Source: Pogona vitticeps
Lineage: Eukaryota > Chordata > Lepidosauria > Squamata > Agamidae
DNA length: 64,000 bases
Assembly (NCBI RefSeq): GCF_051106095.1
Contig: NC_135795.1
Coordinates: forward strand, 4,270,501-4,334,500
Direction: 5' to 3'
Made by a program: the position numbers and the translations under genes. The notes under the pieces were generated by a model. That model saw nothing but the letters and a program-made list of their open reading frames with translations. It ran no database searches and had not been told where the DNA came from. Positions 1 through 10,371 of this stretch are shown here, in pieces. Each line of letters starts with the position of its first letter. The stretch's first letter is position 1.

Positions 1-224
1 CAAACCAGCGCTGCTCAAATGCGGGAGTTTGGGCATCGCCAGGCGGAACCTTGCAAGACATTAAAAAAGGGCCGTCTCTGTTGTGAAATCTGCCTTTTGG
101 GAGTGGCTTCCCCGTCGGAGATTGGGAGAGCCATTATGGGCTAGCGGGTGGTGTCTTCTCATTTCAGGAGACCTGGGCTCAACTCCCTGTAGGCCATAGA
201 TTGGGGGTGGAGAAGTAAAGTACA

Positions 225-365
225 CGTCTTAGAACGTCAGAGCTGAAGGGACCCCATGAGATCATCCAGTCCAGCACTTGTCAACAAGGCACCATGGGGG
301 GGATCGAACTCCCAACTTCCGGCTCCACAGCCAGAGGCCTTAAACTATCAAGCTACCCACCAGTC
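225..365 (-). repeat. tRNA-derived SINE with CR1-like tail (copy 1)
   Basis: On the minus strand it carries a B-box-like GTTCGATCCCCCC next to a TGG-CTG-AGCC head, and ends with GGACTGGATGATCTCATGGG and then GTCCCTTCAGCTCT. The same body occurs in forward orientation near 1105, 35465 and 43830. Confidence 0.6.
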
Positions 366-674
366 CTTGAACGTCTTGTATCTCAGAAACCCTGTAATCG
401 AGGTCTGGTGTTTGGTAGTGGGGGGTGCCTTTCACATTTGGGTGCGAGTTGCGTTTCAAAAGGAACTGAACGAGCGGGAGCAAAGCTGTTTTATCTGGAC
501 AGGAACTTCCCAAATTCTGTGCCGTGCAAATCCATCATCCTTAAGCCCTACCCTGCAAGTCGTGAAAAGTTAACAGCGAGGAAGTGACAACGTGATAAAT
601 AACGAGTCATTTTTCTCATTGTATCGAGCAACGCGGGCAATTTACTTGTGAAACTCTGTAAGGAGGAAAGGACA

Positions 675-992
675 CAAGTTCCTTTCAAAAGGGTAAAATT
701 GCAAACTGTTTTTCATTATACCATCCGATGGTTTTGTTTATTGGATGGGTAGAGTTTAATTTTCAGGTGCTTTACAGTGTGTAGGATCCTGTTGCGTACA
801 TAGACCAGCGGAAGGACAACAGTTAAAAAAAATCAAGTTCCTTTCCAAAGGGTAACATTGCAAACTCTGATTTTTGTTATACCGTTCAATTGATTTGTTT
901 ATTTGATGGGTGGAGTTTAATTTTCAGGTGCTTTACAATGGGTAGGATCCTGTCGCGTACATAGACCAGCGGAAGCACAATAGTTAAAAAAA
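675..992 (+). repeat. Two-copy tandem duplication, 159-bp unit
   Basis: Two consecutive units start at 675 and 834 with CAAGTTCCTTTC. They stay alignable throughout, including GAGTTTAATTTTCAGGTGCT and TACATAGACCAGCGGAAG, and each ends in an A run. The copies differ by scattered substitutions, so the duplication is not recent. No coding content is seen. Confidence 0.85.
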
Positions 993-1104
993 AAAACCAC
1001 AGTAGCCAATTCTCTCTAGCGTATTCCCTGTCACACGGTGGGTCCGATGATCAGTGCAGGACGAGGAATACAACCAGCAACTCCTTACCTAGTAGCAATT
1101 AAAA

Positions 1105-1225
1105 CTGCTGGTCAACTCATGGGTTGAGGTCTCTGGCCTCAGAGGCAGGGAGTTCGATTCCCCACAGTGCCTCTTTGATAAAGGCTTGACCCAATGATCC
1201 ATAGGTCTCCCTTCCACCTCTGCAT
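1105..1225 (+). repeat. tRNA-derived SINE with CR1-like tail (copy 2)
   Basis: It contains the B box GTTCGATTCCCC, then CACAGTGCCTC, a TTGATAAAGGCTTGACC linker and a tail GATCCATAGGTCTCCCTTCC resembling the CR1 3' end. Confidence 0.65.
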
Positions 1226-1430
1226 CTAAGATTATTACCATTTGCTGCAGTGATGTATGGCATGGTGCTTTACACCGGTGTACATGAGCCGTGTGATTCT
1301 AGCCGTGATGTGGGATTTGTGAGCTTGCCTGGAGCCTCTCTCTCTTCAGAAGGCAAGATGGTCTGTGCATAGGCACAGATCTAAAGAGGCTCTTCTGACA
1401 AGTGTTTTGCTGTCGTCCCCTCCTGCCCAG

Positions 1431-1624
1431 GCTTTGGGTTCCGAGCTGCAAAGCCAACGCCCTTTGCTGAGCGAAGCGGAGCAGGAGCTGAAGAAGGCGA
1501 AGAAGTGTTCCAGCTCCCTCGCCAGCCAGTTCCAGGAGCACTGCCCGGACATTGAGCGCCAGGAAGCCGAGCTGCACAAACTCAACCAGCGGTTTGCCAA
1601 CCTCGCCAAGCAAATCGATCACAG
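1431..1624 (+). CDS. PPL: PPL coding exon (first in window)
   Basis: Acceptor CCCAG before 1431 and donor GT at 1625. It starts in phase 0 and ends with two bases of a codon. It encodes ALGSELQSQRPLLSEAEQEL and onward to QIDH(R), a helical segment matching the end of the periplakin spectrin-repeat region. Confidence 0.9.
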
Positions 1625-4600
1625 GTCAGGTTGTGGCGGGTGGAATGCCGTTCAGCAGGTGTGAATGGCAAGGACAGAGGCGGGCAAAAGATTGAAAGTA
1701 GAACAAGATGCAGCCCAGTCATTTGGCTAGCTTGAGGAGGGTGGGTTGAACGGTTCCATCAGGTATGAGCAGCCTGTTTTATGGACTGACTTGCCCTTTC
1801 AGGGATGAATGCACAGTTCATTGAGACCTCTGTTTTGAAGCAGGTGCAGAAAAGGTCCAGATTCTTAATGGTCTAAAAAGAGCAGCAACTAATATACAAA
1901 ATGTTTTCATGTATAAGACGTCCCCATGTATAAGATGCCCCCACTTTCTAATCTAAAATTAAGAAATCTAAGTGGGGCTTAGCAAGTGTAGGGGGAAAGG
2001 GATCAAAGCGCTGCAGGATCGCTTTGATCCCTGCTTTCTCCCTTCATGCTAAAGGAGGGGGGAAAGGATCAAAGCCATCCCATGATTGCACAGTCGTTTT
2101 GATCACTTTCCCCCTTATACATCCCAGGGATTGCTTTGATCCTTCCCCCTTCCTTTTGCTAAGCCCAATGGGACTTAGCAAGCAGAGAGGAAAGCAGGGA
2201 TCAAAGCGATCCTGCAGTGCTTTGATCCCTGCATTCCTTTTGCTAAGGCCTAGCAAGTGGAGGGGAAAGCAGGGATCAAAGCCCTGCAGGATCACTTTGA
2301 TCCCTGCTTTCCCCTCCACTAGTTTTGGTTCTCTCCTCACCTTGTTTCCATGTATAAGATGACCCTCAATTTTTAGTCTGAAGATTTTAGACAAAAGTAT
2401 AGCCTTATACACAGAAAAATACGGTAGATTCCCTTGCTAAAGAAGTTCACTTGGGGGGAACCTCCGCAGTATATTTCTGTGCTGAAGGACTTGTGGACAT
2501 GATTCTGGTGCTGGCCACAAATCCCTGAGCCAAGCTCCTTAATTTGGAAGGGTTTCATCTACCCTGATTGGGGGGCCTCCGGGCTCTTGCAAAAAGGCAA
2601 CCAACCAAACTGAAATCCCTCCCCACCCCTGATCTGTATGTAATGGTTGTGGTTTCTGCTGCCTGGAATGTATTCAAAGTTTGAGAAGGTCACAAATTAA
2701 ATTAACACCAGAAGACATCCTCTAGCAGGAACCGTAGTAGCAGTTATTTGCAGCCGTGTCTTAGTATTAGAAAAATGAGGGTTTGTGGACAGTTTTCACA
2801 GATATATAACAGGTTCACATGGAGAAACTAGTCTATGCGAGTGGTGTGTACCACGATGGCCCGGGGTGCTGCCAAACCAAGACAGGGGTGCCACAGAATC
2901 CTCAGACTGACTTCCCCACTCACCCAAAGTATAATATGTGGGGTCCTGTGGCCGGTGGGGGGCCAGTGAGTCAACGGAGGTGTGAGTCAAAAAAGGGAGG
3001 GAACCCCTGGTCTACATTCTGCAAGGATAGATCAGGTTGAATTCTGCAACCTCTACACGACTGAGCATCGAAAGGAAGTCTTATCCGTCCTTATTTCCGT
3101 AGATCGCAGGTGCTACAGAAAGCCAAATCAGCTTATTCCAGCTACCGCAGCGGCTACGACGGTTTGAGCCATTTCCTTTCCAACGTGCCCAATTACGAGC
3201 CGCAAGAAACGGACACCATCCGTCAAGTGGAAACCAAGTTAAAGAATCAAAGGGTAATCATGGGAGAGAGCAGAAGTTCTTCACGAGGACTTTGGGGTTT
3301 TCGGAGAAGCCTGTCTCACTGCACATTTCCTTTACCACCCTTGTTCCTTTAGCAAGCCCCTTTGAACAATCTGTTCTGTTTCCGATTTCAAATTCAACAT
3401 CCACGCAGCAAAGCGGAGCAAACGTTATTTTGAATTAAAATTGTGGTGCACGTTTTTTTATTTTTTTTTAAACCTTAAGCTGATTTTTTTTAAAAAAAAA
3501 AAGAGGTCGCCCTCTTGCAAATTTCTTTACAATTCCACAGTTTGAGGGGAAAATCACAGAGTAGAAAATGACCAGGAAGATTTGCTCCAGGGTGGGTGTG
3601 GTATGTTTGGCCTTCTGGCTGGTGTTGGTCTGTAACGTGCACCAGCTCTAGTCAGCCCAGCCAGAGTCAAAGAATGATGGGTGTTGTAGTCAAGCGAGGT
3701 GTGCATGGACACGCCTTCCCCATCCAGTGCTCCTAGTCCAGTCCAGCTGCTTTGCAGAGGAAAGGAAATTTGAGGATGCTCGAGCATCTCTCAGAGTTAC
3801 CCAATTTGCTTAAAAACCTCTGGTCGAGGAGAACATGATGCTTTCCGAGACCATCTTTGTTATCCCGGTGACAGCTCGTTCGAGTGGGAAGGGGCAGAAA
3901 AGCTACGACTCTGGCAGTCTTGAAGACCAAAGCATTTATTATGGCATAAATGATCATGACACTCAAGTCCATCTCACTGGATGTATAAAAAATGTTTTCC
4001 TGAGCTCAGTTCCCTGGGGGAAGGGAGAAAACCCCGATGCCTTTCTCTGCAACCATGTCCGGTCTTGCAACAGAAAAAGCAGTGGGTAGCTCGCTGTGTC
4101 AAGCTCTCGAAGCAGCACAATCTCCTGCTGGAAAGCATCAGAATTGGTAGGGAACCGGGACAGACGGGGGTCATCCACGCATGCCCCGCATGCACACAGA
4201 GGCATGCAAGCAGTCACGCATTGAGAGACGCACAATTGTGTGAGCTTCAGGCCACCCGCCCCTCGATTCCGAAGGATGCTGCACACTTCTAACCAAAGAT
4301 CCCTCTGGCCTTTGATAAGGTTGCAGGATGGCTCACCATGCTCGTTTTTCTGCTGTCTTTTAGGCCCTTCTGGGAGAAATTGCAAGGAAGGACCCCGATC
4401 TCCAGAAAGTCTCAGCTGAGGCTCAGCAGTACCAGCAGGCAGTGAAGGTGAGGAATCTCGGGAAAGTCAGGACGGCTGGCATGGTCGGAAGGGTTGCCCG
4501 GAAGGTCAACAAGGCCATCCCCTTGGGAGAAAGCTCTTGGGCTGGAGGTGCTGTTCTAACAGCCTTCCTTTCTCCTTCTTTCCAGGACTATGAACTAGAA

Positions 4601-7600
4601 GCAGAGAAACTCAGATCCATCCTTGACCTGGAAAACGGGCGCAATGGCTTCATGAACAAAAGACCCCGACTCCAGTCTCCAGCCACTAAAGTAAAAGAAG
4701 AGGTACGTTAAAGTGGTGGTGGGTGCAGAGATCCTTCTCCTTCCTCTCCTGTTTCCTTGCTTGCTTCTCTGTTTGTGTCCAGGTTTGGTTAGAAAGATAA
4801 CATTTAGCAACGTAAAAAGATCACCTAGAATGCTGGGGACGCTGCTCTGTCAGCCAATGGGAGGTGAGGGCAAATGGCGGTTTTTCACTGAGCCTGCAAG
4901 ATGAGATGACCTTTTCTTAATGTGTTTTTCTGGTTACCCTTCTTAGGAAGCTCTCCTGGCTGCAAAGTTTACAGAAGTGAACGCCGTGAATAAACAGAGG
5001 CTGCAGAACCTGGAGTTTGCCCAGAATCTCCTGCGACAAGTGAGTGTGAGATACAGCGCTCCTGCGGCACAGCTCTGAGAATCTTTGCAGATCTTATATT
5101 ATGTAGCCATTTATTATGTATATATCCCACGTTTCTCCTAAAGACTCGTGAGGGCTTGTATTCTTAAATCAAAGAATGCAAGACAGGATTTACTAGCAAA
5201 AGAGAATTGAATGAAAAGACTGTAGTGAAAGCCACCGTTTCCAAGCAATTCACAGATTCATGATGGCAACAGCAGTGATGGGCTGGACAGTCGATCCAAC
5301 TGCACTGACGAGGGATGGATGTCCAGCTTCTGTCCTTAATCAGTGCTGTTGCAAGGTGTAACAGAATCTTCCTGGGCAAATAAACTGTCTAAACAAGGTA
5401 AGGTGCACTCAGAAGACCAGCCTTGGGCAATCTTTTGAAGGACAAAGAGCGTAAGGCCTCAGTTTAATGCAGACAAATATCTTGAGAAAATCCAGCAGAA
5501 CCCATAATTGCTTGGTGGCAAGGAGTAAGGTAAAGGTTCCCCTTAACAATTTGTTCAGTCGTGTCCAACTTTTGGGGGTGGTGCTCATCTCTGTTTCCAA
5601 CCCATAGAGCTAGTGTTTGTCCAAAGACAATCTTCCATGGTCACGTGGCCAGCGTGACTAGACATAGAATGCCGTTTACCTTCCCACCGAGGTGGTACCT
5701 ATTTATCTACTCGCATTTTGCATTTTGCATGCTTTCGAACCGCTAGGTTGGCAGGAGCTGGGACAAGCGACGGAAGCTCATTCCACCCCGTGGATTCGAT
5801 CTTACGACTGCAGGTCTTCTGACCTTGCAGCACAGAGGCTTCTGCGGTTTAACCCGCAGCGCCACCACATACTGCAGATTTGGGATACTTGGTGGTACAT
5901 ATCCCAAATCTGCAGTGGTCCTTTTCAACAAAGATGGCGGGCCCAAAAAAATGGAAGGGAAAAATCTTGGACACACCTAACTGCAAGGTGCCAGCAAGAC
6001 AATGGGAAGGAAACAGGAACAAATTGAAACCTGTTGCAACCCTCAATACACTTAGAGTGAGATCCAGTGCATATGGATTAGCTTTTAAGGGATCACATTT
6101 ACCATTGGAGGATAAGAACATGATCCTTTAAATGGCCATCTGGCAGAATTCGTTAGAGATTAGGGGTGAGGGGTAAGAGAAAGCACCTTCTAAAGTAGGG
6201 TGAGAGCCATGTAGTCTGAAGTTTGCCTAGACCCCACAAGGTTGTTCTCATAGCCCCACAACCTCCTAATGTGGGGGGGGGGGACATCTAAAACAAAGAG
6301 GAAGAAGCATTGGGAAGTCCAGATTTTGGCTACAAGGCACATTTTTGTTACCTCTGGTCTCAGCTCTAAAATAGCTTTCTGAGAAACCAGAAGTGGCTAT
6401 CTGGTGACTTCCAGGTTCATCCGAAATCCACAGATCAGCCTGCAAAGATCTATGGGACTGGAAAAAAGGGGGGTCCCAGTGTTCCCCTCTGGGGCTGCTC
6501 CCACCCCAACAAAAGAAGGGGACTGTCACCTCAACCACTGACTCTTGACTTTCTCTTTGCTGACAGCAGCCCGAGGTCCAGGTGGTGCAGCAGTCCCTTC
6601 AGACCAGCCAGTCTGAGAGGCCGCTGGACGAAATCTGGAAGCTGAGGAAGGAGCTAGACGATGAGAGTCAGCGCCGGCAGCAGCTGGAGGAAGAGATCAA
6701 GGTCATCCAAGAGGACATTCTCCTTCTTCAGAACCAGAAGCCACCGGAGACGCTGGTCAAGAAGGAGGTGGTGAAGAAAATGCCGGACCCGCAGCTGGAG
6801 GACAGCTTCCACAAACTGCAGCAGAACCTGGCAGAGGAGCAGCGGAAGAACCACGGCCTGCAGGAGGAGCTGGAGGCCCTGAAGCTCAAGTTGCGGGCCC
6901 TGGAGCGCGAGAGGAGAGAAGGCGGGCAAGAGTACGTGGTCAAGGAGGTCCTTCGCATCGAGCCGGATAAAGCCCAGGAGGAGGAGATCCTGAAGCTGAA
7001 GGGAGAACTCGAGGAGCTCAAGAGGCAGGAAGGCGCCCGGGAGAACGAGATGGCCCTCCTGCGGCGCCAGATCGCGGCTCTTTCCGACCAGAAGACCCGG
7101 GAGCAGGAGAAAGTGACCGAAAAGGAAGTGGTGAAGCTCCAGAACGACCCCGAGCTGGAGACGGAGTATCAGCGGCTCCAGGAGGACAAGCAGAGGGAGA
7201 GCGCCTTGAGGCAGCGGCACGAGGAGGAGCTGAGCCACTTGCAAGCCAAACTGAAGCGGCTGGAGAAAGAGCGGGCCATGGCGGAGGGCAAGATCACGGT
7301 GAAGGAGGTGCTGAAAGTGGAGAAGGACGTGGCGGCGGAGAGGGAGGTGAGTGAGCTGCGGCGGCAGTACGAAGCGGAGAAGGCCCGGAGCCGCTCGATC
7401 GAGAGGGAACGAGCCGAGCTGCTCAGGAAGATCCAGGCTCTGGAGGAGGAGAACGGCAGAGTGATCGTCCAGGAGAAAGTCCGGGAGATTGTTCGCCCGG
7501 ATCCCCAGGCTGAGAACGAAGTGGCTAACCTTCGCCTGGAGCTGATGGAGCAAGAGAGAAGATACCGGGGTGGAGAGGAGCAGCTGAAGAGCTGCCAGGA

Positions 7601-9230
7601 CGAGCTGTCCGACCTGAGGAACAGAGGACCCCAGGTGGAGGTACAGGAGGTCATCAAGGAAGTGATTAAGTATAAGAATGACCCGGAGACGGAGATGGAG
7701 TTGCAGCGCCTTCGGGACGAGATTGTGGACCGGACCCGAGCCATCGAGAGAGCGGATCTGGAAATCTACCGCCTGAAGCAAGAGATCCAAGTGCTGAAAG
7801 ATGCCAAGCCTCAGGTCCAGATGAAGGAGGTTGTTCAGGAGGTGCTGCAGTACCGGGAAGATCCCCAGACGAGGAAAGAAGTGGAGTCCCTGAGGGCTCA
7901 GCTGGCTGAGGAGCAGAAGAAGCACATGGACTTGGAGCGGGAGAGGACGTTGCAGGAGGAGAGGATCCGGCAGAAGGAAGAAGAGCTGTCTCAGGTGAAG
8001 GAGAAGGTGGTGCAGCAGGAAGTGGTGAAGCTGGAACAAGATCCCGCCTTGAAAGCGGAGATCACCTCTTTCTCCCAGAGCCTGGAGAACGAGCTGCAGC
8101 AGATCGACGCGCTTCGGAACGAGATGCGCAAGCTGCAGCGGAGGAGGTCGGAGCTGGAGCGCCAGCTGGAAGAGCTGGAGAAAGAGAGGCAGGCCCGCCG
8201 GGAGGCGGAGCTGGAGGTGCAGAGGCTGAAGATCAGGCTGGGCGAGCTGGAGCAGCAGGAGAAGGAGACGACGGAGAGGGTCACCGTGAAGCAGAAGGTC
8301 ATCCTCCAGCAGGACCCGCAGCAGGAGAAAGAGCACGCCCTGCTGAAGCTGGAGCTGGAGGAGGAGAAGCATCGCCGGCAAGTCCTGCAGGCGGAGTTGG
8401 ACGCCCTGAGGAAGAAGCTGCAAGGGCTGGAGAAGATGGAGGTCAAGGAGAAAGTGGTCTTCTCGGAGAGCGTCCAGGTGGAAAAAGGAGACACGGAACA
8501 CGAGATCCAGAAGCTGAAGAGCAACATGGAAGAGGAAAGCCGCCGCAAGATGGAACTGGACGCGGACATCAACAGGCTAGAGGCCAAGTTGTCGGAGCTG
8601 GAGTTCAGCAACTCTAAGTCTTCTAAGGAGTTGGACTTTTTGAGAGAGGAGAACCACAAGCTTCATCTCGAAAAGCAGAACCTCCTGCTGGAGATGAGGC
8701 AGTTGCAGTCGGAGATTGAGCTCACCATGACGGAAGCCCGGGATTTAAGGAACATGTCGCAGCCGGACGCCGGGGTGAATCTGGACTCCCGGTTCCAGGC
8801 TTTGGAAAGAGAGCTGGAAGATCTGAAGAGGATGTCTCGAGAGAAAGACAACGAGATCGAACAGCTCCAGAATCGCCTCCAGACGGTGGCCATCAAGAGA
8901 GAGCAGAGAGAAAACCACCTGAGGCGCTCCATCGTGGTCATTGACCCGGACACCGGAAAGGAGATGTCTCCCGAAGAAGCCCACCGGTTTGGGCTCATCG
9001 AGTGGAGCTTGTACGTCAAGTTGAAAAGCCAAGAATGCGACTGGGAAGAGATCACCATGAAAGGACCTGGTGGCGAGTCCTCGGTCATTCTCGACAGGAA
9101 GTCCGGGAGGAAGTTCTCTATTGAAGACGCCTTGAAGAGCGGAAGGTTAACCCAGTCTCAGTACGAGAGTTACCTCAACAAGGAGATGTCTATCCAGGAG
9201 TTGGCCGTCTTGGTGTCTGGACAAAAATAG
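1431..9230 (+). CDS. PPL: Periplakin, 3' part (last six coding exons)
   Basis: Periplakin is a plakin cytolinker that joins intermediate filaments to desmosomes and to the cornified envelope of epithelia. Six exons (1431-1624, 3103-3253, 4364-4447, 4586-4702, 4947-5039, 6567-9230) join in phase to 1100 residues, the C-terminal part of a protein that is about 1756 residues in human. The first exons finish the spectrin-repeat region. The last exon encodes a long Glu/Lys/Arg/Leu-rich coiled-coil rod broken by KEV...DP motifs, then a linker domain (RRSIVVIDPDTGKEMSPEEA ... FSIEDALKSGRLT) ending ELAVLVSGQK at a TAG. Large plakin-repeat domains are absent, as is typical of periplakin among plakins. 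Earlier exons lie before the window. I see no frameshift or internal stop. Identity rests on remembered vertebrate PPL, matched over the whole length. Confidence 0.96.
1897..2424. mobile_element. TA-flanked MITE with internal palindromic repeats
   Basis: Flanked by TA on both sides (1895-1896 and 2425-2426). The left end reads CATGTATAAGACG and the right end CTTATACACAGAAAAATACGG, i.e. inverted CCGTATTTTTCTGTGTATAAG. The interior has at least four inverted modules of the form GGGATCAAAGC...GCTTTGATCCC. It has no coding capacity. The TA flanks suggest Tc1/mariner-type mobilisation, but the superfamily is not certain. Confidence 0.65.
3103..3253 (+). CDS. PPL: PPL coding exon
   Basis: Acceptor CCGTAG, donor GTAATC. 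The first base completes the Arg codon split from the previous exon. It encodes SQVLQKAKSAYSSYRSGYDG and onward through NYEPQETDT to KLKNQR; NYEPQETD is strongly periplakin-like. A second AG lies seven bases further in, but using it would break the frame. Confidence 0.92.
3595..3700. repeat. Degenerate hAT-like MITE fragment
   Basis: Contains ATGATGGGTGTTGTAGTC and a CCAGCTCTAGTCAGCCCAGC core. These resemble the imperfect palindrome of the element at 52820-52955. The ends are not clear. Confidence 0.4.
4364..4447 (+). CDS. PPL: PPL coding exon
   Basis: Acceptor TTTTAG, donor GTGAGG, 28 whole codons. It encodes ALLGEIARKDPDLQKVSAEA and then QQYQQAVK; the QQYQQAVK end is conserved in periplakin. 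Confidence 0.93.
4586..4702 (+). CDS. PPL: PPL coding exon
   Basis: Acceptor TTCCAG, donor GTACGT, 39 whole codons. It encodes DYELEAEKLRSILDLENGR ... RLQSPATKVKEE, near-identical to remembered periplakin. Confidence 0.95.
4947..5039 (+). CDS. PPL: PPL coding exon
   Basis: Acceptor TTCTTAG, donor GTGAGT, 31 whole codons: EALLAAKFTEVNAVNKQRLQ then NLEFAQNLLRQ. This precedes the start of the rod. Confidence 0.95.
5040..6566. other. PPL last intron
   Basis: A 1.53-kb intron between the exon ending LLRQ and the terminal exon. It holds a reverse-oriented SINE (5523-5872). The rest, including a G9-10 run near 6274, has no recognisable feature. Confidence 0.8.
5523..5872 (-). repeat. tRNA-derived SINE with Bov-B-like tail (Sauria SINE-like)
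   Basis: Read on the minus strand, a tRNA-like head (GTGGCGCTGCGGGTTAAACC, later a B-box-like GTAAGATCGAATCC) is followed by a conserved body (CCTGCCAACCTAGCGGTTCG; GTCACGCTGGCCACGTGACC). It ends AGTTGGACACGACTGAACAA and then AGGGGAACCTTTACC. The AGT-GGACACGACTGAACAA end matches the Bov-B 3' end found near 44.1 kb, the hallmark of Sauria-type SINEs. This is strong evidence for a squamate source. Confidence 0.8.
6567..9230 (+). CDS. PPL: PPL terminal exon: coiled-coil rod and linker
   Basis: Acceptor TGACAG before 6567, then 887 codons and TAG at 9228-9230. The exon begins QPEVQVVQQ. About 770 residues of coiled coil follow, with ten recurring motifs of the form K-E-V-[VIL]-x(n)-D-P about 58-60 residues apart (near nt 6757, 6932, 7112, 7292, 7461, 7636, 7815, 8005, 8280, 8434). 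The last ~105 residues form the linker domain (IVVIDPDTGKEMSPEEAHRF ... SGQK), the region known in periplakin to bind intermediate filaments such as keratin and vimentin. A single large exon for rod and tail is usual for plakins. Confidence 0.97.
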   Translation, partial: QPEVQVVQQSLQTSQSERPLDEIWKLRKELDDESQRRQQLEEEIKVIQEDILLLQNQKPPETLVKKEVVKKMPDPQLEDSFHKLQQNLAEEQRKNHGLQEELEALKLKLRALERERREGGQEYVVKEVLRIEPDKAQEEEILKLKGELEELKRQEGARENEMALLRRQIAALSDQKTREQEKVTEKEVVKLQNDPELETEYQRLQEDKQRESALRQRHEEELSHLQAKLKRLEKERAMAEGKITVKEVLKVEKDVAAEREVSELRRQYEAEKARSRSIERERAELLRKIQALEEENGRVIVQEKVREIVRPDPQAENEVANLRLELMEQERRYRGGEEQLKSCQDELSDLRNRGPQVEVQEVIKEVIKYKNDPETEMELQRLRDEIVDRTRAIERADLEIYRLKQEIQVLKDAKPQVQMKEVVQEVLQYREDPQTRKEVESLRAQLAEEQKKHMDLERERTLQEERIRQKEEELSQVKEKVVQQEVVKLEQDPALKAEITSFSQSLENELQQIDALRNEMRKLQRRRSELERQLEELEKERQARREAELEVQRLKIRLGELEQQEKETTERVTVKQKVILQQDPQQEKEHALLKLELEEEKHRRQVLQAELDALRKKLQGLEKMEVKEKVVFSESVQVEKGDTEHEIQKLKSNMEEESRRKMELDADINRLEAKLSELEFSNSKSSKELDFLREENHKLHLEKQNLLLEMRQLQSEIELTMTEARDLRNMSQPDAGVNLDSRFQALERELEDLKRMSREKDNEIEQLQNRLQTVAIKREQRENHLRRSIVVIDPDTGKEMSPEEAHRFGLIEWSLYVKLKSQECDWEEITMKGPGGESSVILDRKSGRKFSIEDALKSGRLTQSQYESYLNKEMSIQELAVLVSGQK

Positions 9231-10365
9231 TTGCTCCATCCTCAAGAGAGGATTTAAAAACAGGGTGATTCTTGAGCAGCTAGTTTAGACAATACCTCTC
9301 ATTCCAAACTCAAAACTTCAACCTATTCCTTTCGGGGGGGAGTGACGTGTCAAGAATCGAGTGCCTGCTGTCAACACTAGGGTGCTCTTAAGCTGCCCTT
9401 GGTTGCTTTTATCCAGAATAAGGAAATATTGTCAAAGTCACTCCCACATTCTGATACGGTTGCGAGTTACCCTTGGTCCTCCTCCAACAGCGAATTCCTT
9501 GTACACACAAGGGAGAAGGTGGGGAGGAGGAAATTCTGCCTTTCCTTAGTGTAGTTTCTGAATCCAGGTCTTCCAGTTGGGCACCTCTTCCCCCAACGCG
9601 ACAGCCTTTCCCAAAACAGCCATGAAGCCGGCCACACAAACAAGTTGGAAGCTAAAGATGGCCCCTTCAAAATCTCCTTATTAGTGTGTTACAGCTAGAG
9701 TAGGATGAGTTAGCTTACCTGATAAGGTATTTGTGTGTGCAACTCTCTGAGCACTCTAAAGCACTAAGTGCCACTAGTATTGTGCACTGAGTAATCTGTT
9801 CTCCTGGATGGTATTTAAAGACGAACACTGGAAAAAATCGGATGCTCGGTTAAATCAGCAAAGAGGTCCCAATCACCAACCGTTGATCACGACTACAAGC
9901 AGATGCTGTTGCTCCTTTCCCTCCTGCCGTTTTAAGCTATTCACGCGGACGGCACTGTCAGAGCTTCGGCAAATGATGTCATTTAAGCCCAGCGTAACTC
10001 TTTGTAATATAACCATCCTCTGCGTGACAAACTGGCAGCTGATGAGGCTGGATTGTTAAGATGATCGGAGTGCCTTTAACTATCTTGCCCAAAAGCCGTC
10101 AGCATTTCTGATGGCGCATTATGCCTATGCTTCTGTGTTTTAAAAGTACTTACTTCCTATTTCAAGCCATATTTAGGTCATCTCTATTCCTTAAAATAGG
10201 AAGTTAGCAGGTGACGCCACTATAACCCGATGGCCAAGTTGCCTTCTTTCCCACGCTATAAAGATATTCATGCTGGTGTCGTGCTTTGCTGTCTTTTGAT
10301 GGTATCCAAATATTTGCTGCCGAAGGGATTGGGAGATCTTATTTATAACACCAAATAATAATAAT

Positions 10366-10371
10366 AATAAA
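10366..10371 (+). terminator. PPL: Candidate PPL poly(A) signal
   Basis: This is the first canonical AATAAA after the PPL stop. It sits at the end of a short AAT run and is followed by a T-rich stretch (TTCTTCTGTTATTCTT) fitting a downstream element. It would give a 3' UTR of about 1.15 kb. No AATAAA lies closer; only an AATAAG near 9417. Confidence 0.5.

Larger units (their letters stand above)
1..1430. other. PPL intron (partial)
   Basis: I could not recognise an earlier PPL exon here. The stretch contains a reverse-oriented tRNA-type SINE (about 225-365), a two-copy tandem duplication (675-992) and a forward SINE of the same family (about 1105-1225). The first 200 bases show nothing I can name. 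Confidence 0.6.

Noticed and set aside
4040-4142. Exon-like stretch reading QQKKQWVARCVKLSKQHNLL with AG before and GTAGGG after
   Set aside because: The flanking PPL exons join in frame and match the known protein without it; including it would insert unmatched sequence.
6654-8501. 615-codon open frame on the minus strand, Leu-rich
   Set aside because: It is the antisense of the PPL rod. Glu/Lys/Gln-rich codons (GAG, AAG, CAG) read as Leu-rich (CTC, CTT, CTG) without stops. No independent gene evidence.
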